Shown here: positions 24,780 to 36,600 of the stretch, in pieces
Position numbering within the stretch: position 1 is the first letter of the stretch
How the letters are laid out: every line of letters begins with the position of its first letter
Source: Lottia gigantea
Lineage: Eukaryota > Mollusca > Gastropoda > Lottiidae
Length of the DNA: 64,000 bases
Direction: 5' to 3'
NCBI RefSeq assembly: GCF_000327385.1
Contig: NW_008710950.1
Location: forward strand, 3,931,237-3,995,236
Notes under the pieces: generated by a model
The model's database searches: none
What the model was told of the DNA's origin: nothing
The model's input: the letters and a program-made list of their open reading frames with translations, nothing else
Program-made: the position numbers and the translations under genes

Positions 24780-27435
24780 AGGTTTCAACAATCTACATCT
24801 ATAATCTACAATCACATTTAAATTGTGTTCCGTTATTTAATGTGATCTCTATCCCTAAATGTAGCTAAAGGATTATGTGACCATTTATTTGTCATCAAAT
24901 TTGATCGTTAATGCAGCTGATACAAAAAAAGCGAGTTGTCAATGCAACTTTCAAACGCACGTAGTCGATATTTCGACGATAAGCTATGAACACTATTTCT
25001 GATTAGCTTAGCTAAACAATTCCCATTTCTGAGACAAGGGTACAAGGGTACAAGGTGATCAAAGGTGAACATGTTAAAAATGTTACAAGAACCCATTTCT
25101 GAAATAAAAAATTATCATCACGTTCGTTTTTTTAAAAGCCCTGGATCGTACCACTTCCCTCCTGGATAATACATGACTTTTGGCCCTACATGTAAATTTA
25201 TATAAACATTTCTCAGTATATATGACGCAGGTATATTAAATAAATTTCAAACACCTGGTCTACTTTGTAATAATAAGATGTTAATAACAAATTTTGCGGT
25301 CAATTATTGAATGAATGTAAGCCAATGATCAAAGATGATGGTATTGATAAAGATTCACTGACTAATTGACTAAAAGTTTTCACTAAGATGTGAGTTAAGA
25401 TAAAAGATATATTATTGCACTTTTGATATTAGTGAAAAACATCGATTTATTTGTTATGTTCATTTCATTATCCTCCCACTCACTTCGTTTCATTTCTATC
25501 AGGAAATTAAAAATCGGCTTTGGGCGATATAAAATATTTTATAACCCAAATTTCCAGCAATATCTTAAGACAGGAAATTTGAAGAAGTGATATCAGCCAC
25601 CGGCTTCCCTTGTTTTTCAAACTCTTTTCAATATTAGTCACGTTATTGGTATCAATAACCAGACATAGTCGGTTAAAAAATAAACGAACGAAAATAGCAG
25701 CGTGGATTTGACAGTAGTTACAAATTAAGGTGGAAGATTCACATGCTTGAAGATGATGTAATACAAAAGATTGACACCACATTTTTTTTTTATCAATTTC
25801 CCTGTTTACCATGCAAAAAAGGGGAACAGATTTGAATACAACCCCCCAGTGGCATTTCTGAAGAAAAGAGGCTGACCCCCCCCCCCCCCTCCCCCCAATA
25901 TCATTTTGTATGGTGAAAGAATGGCCTGAGACTTTGCCCTGATAGAATATGACTTCTTTTACAAATCAGGGACCCCATTTCAATTAACTGCATAGCTAAA
26001 TGCTAATTTTATCAAGACATTCACAGCATTTGGCAAACACAAAACGTTTAATACATCTTGTCGTATAGGACATCCAGGAGCGAAATCGAACAAATATACT
26101 TCTCATAAGAGACCCAGGATTTCATTTCACATTTTGTCTCCGCCTGTGGGAATTTGTCGTAAAATCAACCTTAGTTTTCAATGCAGACTACAGAATAAGC
26201 AGGATGAACTTATTCTTTAGAGTAACTCATCTGAATCTGCCGATTTCGGTGATGGATGGTTGTAGGTTTTTAATGGCGTTCAAGTGATTCCCATGACACT
26301 CTTTTAAAATTCAATTCAATGTACATATATATAATAGATGTATTCTATCAATCTTATCATTAATCTAGCTCGTCAATTTCTTGTGAGAAGAAATTGTGGG
26401 AAGTCAAACGTACAAGGCAATATTTGATAGAGATCTTTATTTGTAAAACCGATATCGCATCCATTCGGTGACCTAAGCGGAGGCAGCAGCCCCGAAAGTA
26501 AGTTTTCTTCGGGCAAAATTCTCATGACTAGGTTAGAAATTCGGGCAATCTCAGATATCCCCCGCCCCCTTTCGGACGTAAACCTGGCTCCGCCACTTCC
26601 AGATGCAAAAAATAAACCTGATAAAGTTAATCAAAAGCTTATTTGATCAATTCATGAATTACTTAAAGAAACTGTCGTGAAAATCAACCAGCGAGATCTA
26701 ATCAATATAGTTATATACTGACGTTCATTTATGAAAAAATGCCACACAAACACAAACCCACATAAAAATTAAACCTATGAAAAATAAGTATAGTTTAATA
26801 CCCTTGAGACCACCATGTATATACATACTGGAAACTGTCATCCATTCTTGTCTTATACAAGCTAATTGGTTATGTTTATAAAAGGTTTATTATATTATAA
26901 TCATATATAAAACAGTATGTATGAACATCAACGATTATCAACATTATAACATAGACAATTACATATATAATTCACTTAATACAGTCCAGCTGAATAAAAT
27001 ACATTTTGACATCTCTTTTTAATTACTAAGATCATTAGTTCCTAATTTTATTTACATTAGAGTAATCAGCTATTTAAATCACATCGTAAATCATTCACAC
27101 TGACTCTGTTTGCATAAATTCAGAAAATCTCGGTCAATTTGAATTTGTTTGAATGTCAGACTCAATAGTGGTATAGAAATTTAATTGTTTCTCTTTTGGT
27201 ACCAACATTCAATTATTTAAGATGCTTGTTTCTGTTATATTGATCTGGAGTCTCATTCTCACATCCTTAACTTGAATCAAATCAAGATTTTAAGATATGT
27301 AATTCTTCCATCAAATTAAATCTAAAATCAATTTTAGTGATTGGCCAATCAGTTGAAGAGCTTTTTAAAAGCATTTCCGTGTCTGTTTCTGTGAATAAGG
27401 TACCTGATTTTTTACACTTGATGAAATATAGATGG
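24780..27435. other. intergenic stretch between Penelope element and LDHD
   Basis: No gene recognised. It includes a poly-C run at about 25879-25897 and, near 26460-26600, a GC-richer patch ending CTGGCTCCGCCACTT that resembles a dispersed transposon end but has no partner in this window. The region from about 27000 to 27435 is probably the LDHD 3' UTR. Confidence 0.4.
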
Positions 27436-30400
27436 TTAAACAAATACTTTGCCAGGGTTCATAATATTATTAGGATCAAATGTAGATTTCACTTGTTTCA
27501 TGATCTCTAAGCCTTCTTCTCCAATTTCTCTTAATAACAATTCTTTCTTACCTAATCCAATACCATGTTCCCCTGTACATGTACCATCTAATTCTTGAGC
27601 AATTCTACATGAAATATAAACAAATGATGTCATCACTTATATTAATTTGAACAAAAACACAACTTTTAATATTGACAAATATTATAATTGCTTGAAATAT
27701 TACAATTATTTTCAGTAATTCAAAATTTACAGACTGGAATATGTGAGTATCAAGAGGAACTGAATTGAATAGAGATAAAAAAAAAAAACAATTCCAAAGG
27801 TTTCCAATGATCTGCTAAATTTCATGTATGAAGCACTGATAGAATTAAACCAATCGAGCCTCTGATGTACAAGTTTCAAACTCCATTCAGTTTTATACAT
27901 TCATTTGGTTTACTTCATTTCCAATATTTTGTATTACTTGGTTATATTTCAAAATAACACACTTATTTCTAACTCACTTTGCTATCTGTTTGGAAAGTTT
28001 AATGGCTTTTGCTTTTTGATCTGGCATGTCATCATTTATTAAGAAAAGATTATGGAAATTTCCATCTCCAACATGTCCTAGTGTAAAGCCTGTAATGGTA
28101 AGGAATAGCTAACATCATAAATTAAACTTACAAAGCCATATTTCTGGCGACATCCTTGACAACTTTAACCTGATCAGGTTTTGAGTGATCAACTGGGAAG
28201 AAAACATGGAAATTTCCATCACCAACATGGCCTACCATTGGTCCTGTAAATAATATTTTACTTTTACATATTTTACTTGTTAATCAGTTTTCAAAATAGT
28301 CAGAAAGCTGTTCTGAAAGAAAGGAATCTGAAAAAACATTCATAAATTTCATGTATCTGTACCTATGCAATATGCATTAAAGATCAATAGAGAAACTTTA
28401 GAAAAAATATATCATAATACAGAGCAAAACCAACCACCATTGTTATATGAACATATCTCATACATATGTCGCTTGGTTAGTTCTGCAGGTTTGGGATTCA
28501 TGGAATCAACCAAATGTTCAATAAAAGAAGTAGGTGTAAGGCTCAGAATGCATTCCATTTGTGCTGCAAATGATAGACAGTATTCAAAATGGATGAAAAC
28601 AAAATTGATGGGAAAATTTTGAATGTGAAATCTACTTCAGAAGAGACAGAAGAGCCTGTACAGAATTGTCCAATTGATTGCTACTTAGTACTTACCTATT
28701 ATACCAGCAGCATCTATCAATTCCTTACTTCTAACTATAACATCAGGTAATCTTGATATTGGTACACAAACATCAGTAGAATATGGCTACAAAGTAAACA
28801 GATAGTTGTAAAGAGAAATATATGTATTTAACAGTTCTTGATCAATCAAAATCACAGTGTTTAAAGGAGAACAATGATTTTGAAGATCAATATAATATTA
28901 TGGAAATCTTACATAAATATATGCTATTGCACACTGAATATTTGAATTGAAATATATCAGTACTGTATATTTAGTTCTCAGTAATTAATTCAGACAGGGG
29001 TCTAAGAATTACATGGTGCAAAACCCTTCATTTTGACAAACCCAAAGTGTGATTAATAGTTTGAGGAGCTGTGTAATTTATTCATACAGAATAAAATTCA
29101 TAAGAAAGAAAAGAAACAAAATTATTTATTTCTTATCTTCAATTTGGAAGTCTTATTAGAAATTCGCTAAAGTGGTCGAGAAGCCGTAGTACTTACTAAT
29201 AGAGTGAAGAATAGGTATAACAGGTATATAACAGGTATAACAGAAGAGGAATTTCTTAATATAACATAAAACACAAATATAAATCATAGCTCTTACCTTA
29301 GATCCAGGTTGTAGAGCCATACAGGCATACACTATATCATGTCTGGCCTTCCATAACCTATTCTTCTCTTCTGCTTCTTCTGCCCATTTAAAATCTGACC
29401 CTTCATTCATATTTACTATTTCACCTACATAACATAAACATCAAGATACAATGAAAATATGAAGACATTCTGCAAACCATCTCTATCTGTGACTATCTGT
29501 AACACTGTTATAATAGTTAGTTTTTCATTTAAATCACTTATTTGTTCGAAGGAAAATGATTAAACAAAGATAGTAATCATAGGTATAATTTTTACAGTTA
29601 TCTCCCTTTATCAATTCCCCAAGCCAAGTTTTCCGACATTTATGCATTTGTTGAACATCTTTAAATCAATTATTTCATCAAAGTTTGAACTTATGAATTG
29701 CAAATTGGATGTATATTAGGGTGCTTGAATATTTCCTCAGCAATTCTCTCAATATTAAGATCTAATCACAGCCTAGTATTTGACTATTTTGTTATAATTA
29801 TCTGTACTTTTAAAAGGTAGATATTCAAAAGAAGCTTATAGACTCTAACCCACTTTTTTCGAATTCTTCTTGTGTTTACTTACTCACTAAATCAACCTGC
29901 TTTGCCAAAGTTCCTTCATTTCCAGTAAATTCCATAAACAAAGAAGGTGCCACTTTCATATCATATTTACTGTACTTATTAAAGGCATCAATAGCTACTT
30001 CATCCAAAAACTCTAAAGTTAAATAATAATCGTTGTAAAAAACAAGGTTTAACTTCTTGGTAAAATTTCAAAAATATTATAAAGGGATTGTCTGTAATTC
30101 CTGTTTAATGATGTCACTAATCGCAAATATGGTTTATCACACAAGGCCATGCTTAGTGACGTCATCAAACACTTAGTTTTAGTGGAATTGCAGGAACCAC
30201 AGACGTCTGATTGAATTCTGGAATTGTGCAAATTGATGTTATCAGTATTCTAAACAATTTAGAAAACCTCTTAACAGTCCCTTTAGGTCAAAAATAATGT
30301 CGCATACCAAAGTTATGTATCCAGGAATTGCTTTATCGTAACAATTCTCATGCATATTAATGCAAAACAAAGGAACATTAGAAAGTGTTCGCAGAGACTA

Positions 30401-33324
30401 ATTCAAAAATTATTTTTCAATGTCAAAATTTAAAAGGGCAATATTTATGATAGTACAAATCTCCTTTACATACATATACATGTATAATGATCTGACATAC
30501 CTATTCTTGCCATCTGTATTCCACATTGTAATATATTGACAGTTGTATCTACTGCGTTTTTTACTGATGGAAAACTACATACAGCACTGGCAGTCTGTAA
30601 AATTGCCATAAAAAGAAAAAGTCAATGAAAATGTGAACGAATAATAGCTAAACATTTGTAAAGATTATTGTTGCCTTCAGTCCAATATTGGAGCTCAAAC
30701 TAAGAAAAAGACTTACACATTCTGGTATACCATATAATCGAAGTGTAGCTTTAGTTATAATACCTAGTGTTCCTTCAGAACCAACAAACAAATTAGTTAA
30801 ATTATAACCTGCTGAGGTTTTCCTGAAAAAATGATTGTAGGTATCAAATTATTCCTCTTATCCTACATCTCATATAATGCTGTACGATTGGTCACTATTT
30901 TGCAGATCTGTTCAGTGCCTATGCATAGTATGAATATGTATAAATATCAAACAATGATATATAATCATTTCAATAATAGCAGATCTGTTCAGTGGCATCT
31001 ATAGGTAAATGTATACATTTTGGGTTGGTCATGTGATAATGAGATGAGTTTAAAAATATATCCTTGCTGTTTTGATACTTACTTTGTCCTCCTGCCTTTA
31101 CCAGCAGTATCAAAAACTCTCCCATCTGGCAATACCACTTCCAAATTTAAAACATTTTCTCTCATGGTACCATATCTTACAGCATTGGTACCAGATGCAC
31201 TTGTAGCACACATACCACATAATGAGGCATCTGCACCAGGATCTGAAATTAGAAGGAAAATCATTCTACCCCAGATCAATAAACCAGGTATATTTAGGGA
31301 TAGAGATCACATAAAATAACCTCAAATATCATTAAAATATCCTAAAAATTACCAGATGTGTCATTAGTACTAATCTAATTAAAATTTGAGTACAATACTT
31401 TTTTTTCCATGACATTTTACTGTCTCAATTGTAATCTCACAAGTTTTTTACAACAGACCCGTTCTAATAACTTAATTTGTATCCATCCTGTTTCCTGATA
31501 CTGTTGATGAATTGTGGAATAGCTAGACCCAAAGATGCTGTCAGATGGTTTACTTTAGATATCACTAACACAATTTGTCATCATTATCAAGGTGTTCATA
31601 TAGAAATGACTGTTTTAGAAGCCTTCACCTGGGTTACGTGTATTCTTTTGCAATATAATATTATCAAAATTCTGTATGTCTTTGCAATATTCTAAAAGTC
31701 TGTATGAAATTTGTTGTTCCTTTTTCAAGAATATGTTACAAGACTACTGGGCCACTTTCTGGAATTATAAGCTATAGATTGTATTTGATTTACAGTTTGC
31801 TTACCTATAGGGAACACTAGACCAGTATCTCTCAGATAACTATTTAATGTTTGTCTAGATACACCAGCTTCAACAGTACAATCAAAATCTTCTTGATTAA
31901 CAGCTAATATATTGTTCATTTTATTTAAATCTAAACAAACACCTCCCTATAATTAAATATTACATATGTCAATATATTATTAGACATCCCAACCCTTGTG
32001 ATAATAGTTGGTCATCAAATTAATAGTAATAGTAGGAAATTTATGCATATTTGTTTATCATATCAACATGCACTTGGACCATAGCTTTAATATTTCCAAT
32101 GTTTAATCATGACTTAGTAACAAGATACACTTAGTTATGTTTAATCTGAAAAAGAGAGAATATCCTGACTATATCCATACTATTTGAGTTTCTATACATA
32201 CATGTACTTTACATAGCTTGATTATGAAATATGTGCTATTTATGCAAAGTGATATTCTGTACATTATTCCTTCATCTTTGCTGTCTTTTATTTGTTTCCT
32301 TAAATATTATCTAATAGTTTGTAAAATTGTACTATGGGCAATTTGCTTTGTATACTTGAAATAAAGCTTATTATTACTATTACATAACATAAAAAACTAT
32401 AAGCTTACAATTACTACAAGTGTTTTATCACTGAGCAAGTCTTTTTCTCTGTTTCTTTCACCAAATAATCACAAATTAAAAATATTCTACACAAACCTTA
32501 ATAGCATTAATACCACCTTCCAAACCAGTTCCAGTACCAAATGGTATTAATGGTATGTTGTTATTATTACATAGTTTAGCAACATGACTAACATGTTCTA
32601 CATTCTCTGCAAATACAACCAATTCTGGAGGGGAAGATCTACAAAAAGAATATTCAAATTGAAAATATTATGTGTTAGCTGCTTATAGCCACAAGAAAAA
32701 CATGGAATGTTTTGGGTTCTATTTTATTCTGACAGATATTCTCAGCATCTTTCCCTTCTACAAATAATTTTGGGAACAATGGTAATGGTAACGACTAAAG
32801 TCTGGCATAAATGTAAACAACCCTCCAAATATGACTTCTATATATAGCTTCTCTCACAAATACTGATATAACTATAAATACTAACTTGTGATATGATTCA
32901 TCATGACCATGTTGTTCTCTAACTGCTTCAGCTGTGGATACATTTGATTGACCAACAATCCCTTGAAGTTCTTTAACAAGTTTTGAGGATACAGATGGAT
33001 ATTCAAAAGCCTTCAAAATGAGACATTATTGGTACATTTAATTGGATTATACATAAACTCATGTTCCTTCTGTTCACACTTGTTAAAATCATCAGATGAG
33101 CTACAGATGAGCTAGTTTGAAAATAATTTGTTAAAATCATCAGATGAGCTAGTTTGAAAATAACTTGGTGCACTGTATCAGTTTGCCTATCTTCTTGTAA
33201 GGTAGAGCGTAGTGACAATTGCAGGTGCTTGCTATCTTACCTGAGCGTTAGCTGTTAAACACTTTGTTGTACAGAATTGTCTGACACAGCTTTGGAGTTG
33301 TACTGCAAATCTCTTTGAAAACAT
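27436..33324 (-). CDS. LDHD: D-lactate dehydrogenase, mitochondrial, FAD-linked
   Basis: Oxidises D-lactate (and related D-2-hydroxyacids) to pyruvate in mitochondria with FAD, passing electrons to cytochrome c. Twelve coding exons per transcript, all GT-AG and in phase: 33241-33324, 32886-33010, 32497-32638, 31805-31946, 31083-31242, 30717-30822, 30501-30594, 29884-30012, 29297-29424, 28696-28786, then one of 28132-28243 or 27978-28089, then 27436-27604. This gives 493 residues, close to the roughly 500 of vertebrate LDHD. The first 28 residues ([17 protein letters not shown]...) are basic and lack acids, like a mitochondrial presequence. The FAD-binding half has [12 protein letters not shown] (exon 3) and [20 protein letters not shown] (exon 5), and [12 protein letters not shown] follows in exon 6. 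The C-terminal half has [12 protein letters not shown], the metal-binding HVGDGNFH and CTGEHGIG. It lies head to head with RPL14, starts 356 bases apart. Confidence 0.95.
27978..28089 (-). CDS. LDHD: LDHD alternative exon 11b
   Basis: Second copy of the HVGDGNFH exon, 42 bases downstream of copy 11a and exactly the same length (112 bases). It encodes [18 protein letters not shown] and onward to LSKQIA. Its borders are attacag/GCT and CAAA/gtgagt, and its phases match copy 11a. Because 112 is not a multiple of three and both copies use phase 1 to 2, including both would break the frame, so only one can be used per protein. Confidence 0.88.
28132..28243 (-). CDS. LDHD: LDHD alternative exon 11a
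   Basis: One of two adjacent copies of the exon encoding the metal- and substrate-site segment. It encodes [18 protein letters not shown] and onward to VARNMA, 36 full codons plus split codons at both ends. Its borders are tttacag/GAC and TTT/gtaagt. It enters in phase 1 and leaves in phase 2, the same as copy 11b. The start [12 protein letters not shown] is nearer to the usual LDHD sequence ([13 protein letters not shown] in my memory of the family). Confidence 0.88.
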
Positions 33325-33680
33325 GACAGGTTGCCGGACTTCAATCAACTGCTTACCATCTATGCCTATGCTCTGTTTTTATTTTGGGGTGAAGGCTGCG
33401 TTTTTAATAAAAGGTCAAGGTTAAGAGATAAAAAAAAAAGACATAGTCTTTGTTATCCAGAATATTAATTTCTCGATGGAAATATTATTTCTGGATGACG
33501 AAGACTTTGAAAAATGAAAAAAACATAAATACAAAACATATCATTTATCTAGTTTTCTATTTGTAATTAGCAAACATTTTTTTTCGAGGCTATAGTTTTT
33601 CTATAAACTTAATATGAATGTTTTACAGATTTTAAACTCCCGACATTCCTACCACTTCCGCTTCCTTTTTGATTTCCATC
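33325..33680. promoter_or_regulatory. shared divergent promoter of LDHD and RPL14
   Basis: The 356 bases between the two start codons must hold both promoters and leaders. A pyrimidine-rich stretch just before the RPL14 start (CCACTTCCGCTTCCTTTTT at about 33650-33670) fits a terminal oligopyrimidine leader, the growth-dependent translation signal of ribosomal protein mRNAs. No TATA box is seen on either side. Confidence 0.6.
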
Positions 33681-36600
33681 ATGGTGAAGTTGGTGCGTGA
33701 AATTTTATTAGGCCGGAAGATCATTGATTTAACCATCATCTATTTCCCAGAGATACAAATTTCTTATTTATACACACATTAAAAACTTCTAACTATGTTA
33801 TTGATATGAGTTTTTGATTAATGAGCAAGTTTTATCAATTGTTTTTGTCATTGAATATACATGTTCATTTTCCAAATATTGTCAAATTCACACGTGGTTC
33901 CTTCATAATATCAAATATTATAAGCTTTGATAGTTATTTAAGCTTTGTGCCTGATCCTTATGACTTCCTTCACTGAAACTGCACATGAACATAACTTATT
34001 TTGGACTGAAAATTTTCTAGCTCAAATGTTAAATCAAATTGTCAAATGATATCAACAGTTTTGATTTTCACCAAAACTGCAGAAGAGGATCAATGGGCCA
34101 TATTACTCTTCTTAGAAGTTGAGTTAAAAGTAAATAAATAATAAATGTGATTTAAAAATTTTTTTAGGACACTTACAAACTCTATGATAGAGTTGTGGAG
34201 GTGGGAAGAGTGGTATTTATAGCTTATGGCCCAGATCGTGGTAAACTGGCTGTCATTGTTGACATTATTGATCAGAACAGGGTAACTACTTTAAAATATT
34301 TTACTCAAAAGATAGTCAACAAGAATTGACAGGCTGTTTGTCTTTACAACGGTTTGATGTAAGGGTGTAAGTTTCGATGCAAACCCGAGATCAAAATTTT
34401 TGATCCCATTTGTTAAATTTTTGTAATCCCGATAATAAAATAAATAAATTGCTGATGATTGGTGTATTTTACAAAGAGTATAATTTAATGCCAGTTGCGT
34501 TACTTTTTGACTGATGCTGTCTTTTTATATGCCCACATGAAATGGGGGGCGTATATTGTCGTCACCCATGTCCATCTGTCGGTTCGTCCACAATTGCTCG
34601 TAAACACCCTACAAGAGGCAATTCTTGACGGATTTTGACAAAACTTGATGTGAGTGTTCGTAATCACCTAAGGATGAACCCTATCGAAAATCAGAAGAAT
34701 CGAAAAGTATTTAGTATGAGTTATTGCCCTTGTTCTTTAAATCGCGTTCAATTTCTAGCTCGTAAACACTCTAGAAGGCACAATTCTCAATGGATATTGA
34801 CAAAATTGGATGTGAGTGTTCGTAATCACCCAGGGATGAACCCATTGAAAGTCAGAAGAATCGAAAAATAATTAGTATGAGTTATTGCCCTTGTTCTTTG
34901 AAACGCGTTCAATTTTTAGCTCGTAAGCACTCCAGAAGGCACACTTCTGATGGATTTTGATGAAATTTGGTGTGAGTGTTCATAATCACCCATGGATGAT
35001 CCCTATTGAAAATCAGAAGAATTGAAAAATGTTTAGTATGAGTCATTGCCCTTGTTCTTAGGAACGTGTTCAATTTTTAGCTATAAAACACTCTTGAAGG
35101 CACAATTCTCGATGGATTTTGACAAAACCTGGTGTGAGTGTTTATAAAATCAGAAGAATCAAAAAATATTTAGTATGAGTTATTGCCCTTGTTCTTGAAA
35201 ATGCGTTCAATTTTTAGCACATAAACACTCCAGAAGTCACAGTTCTTGACAGATTTTGATGAAACTTGTTAACATTATTCAGTATCGCCTCAAAAAGTTC
35301 AAAAGAAGTGTATGACTGAAGGTTGAATATTTCATACTGGTAATTGTTACTGTACTGCCAAATGTTTTTATTTAAAATCAGAGCTGCCAATGGGCGTATA
35401 TTACCTTGCCTGGCAAGCTATCTTTACCTATATTGTAATATATATCTGTGAATTTGTCCACAAGTTTGTTTTAATTCTGTCATGATTTACAGGCATTAAT
35501 TGATGGACCTGCTTCTGGAGTCGTCAGAAAAGAAATCGGATACAAAGCTATTAATCTAACCAGATTTAAGCTCCCCATTCAAAAAGGCATTTGCACTAAA
35601 GCACTTAAAAAAGTATGGGCTCGAGAAAAGATGGAAGAAAAATGGGCTGGAACTGCCTGGGCTAAAAAATTAGATAGTCGTCAGAAGGTATTTATTATAT
35701 ATATTATTTAAAGATATATCCCAAACAATCGAATCAATATACACACATGGATGTTTCAATTCATGCTGCTACTTTTTACCTCATTTACCATCAATGACCT
35801 GATGAAACATTTTTGCATCTCTTGTTTCTGGGTCATATAATATTCAACCAATCAATTGCTCTTTCCAGTTTAAGATTTCCAGACTGCTTTGTTGGGATTT
35901 TTGGGATATTCATTTTTAAAACTTCCCACTTAAAATTGATTTTGATTGACTCGCAAAAATGATCACTTTTAATGCTACTGAACATAAAACAATATGATTA
36001 AGAAAGGTTTTAAGAATTTTATCAAATCAAGTAATACACGAAATTGGAACATATATCTGGAATTTAAGTGAAAATCACATATACAGATTGTCCTTAATAT
36101 TAAATGATGAACCTTATTATCTTGATAGGAATTGGATAGGAAAAGGACAAATAATATTTTGTATATTTAAGCCGCATTTGACCAAAAGGACTGATGCATA
36201 CGCATGCACATCCTTGTTAAAAGGCGAGTTAAAGCATCTGTGAGCTATTTATCTTGAAATTATGGCTAAGCATGTTAGTTTTTAGCTAAATTGAAAAAAC
36301 TGGAGCCTCTTGCGTTTTCTAGTCAATTTTGCCTTTTTTGAATGGAAATTTTAAATGTCCAGTATGTAATTACCAAACTCAAATGACCATAATCTCAATA
36401 ATCAAAATGTGATATAACTGCAGTACAGCCTTTGTTGTGGTCATAGACCTTTTTGACTTTTGACCTGATTACAGAGGATTAAAAAAGAAACAGGAGGAAA
36501 ATATAAGTTAAGATAAAGTAGGGCTTGACAACTTTGAATTAAATAAAGTGGATATCACAATATTGATCATTAATACACTGCAATATTTCTGGGTGGGCCT

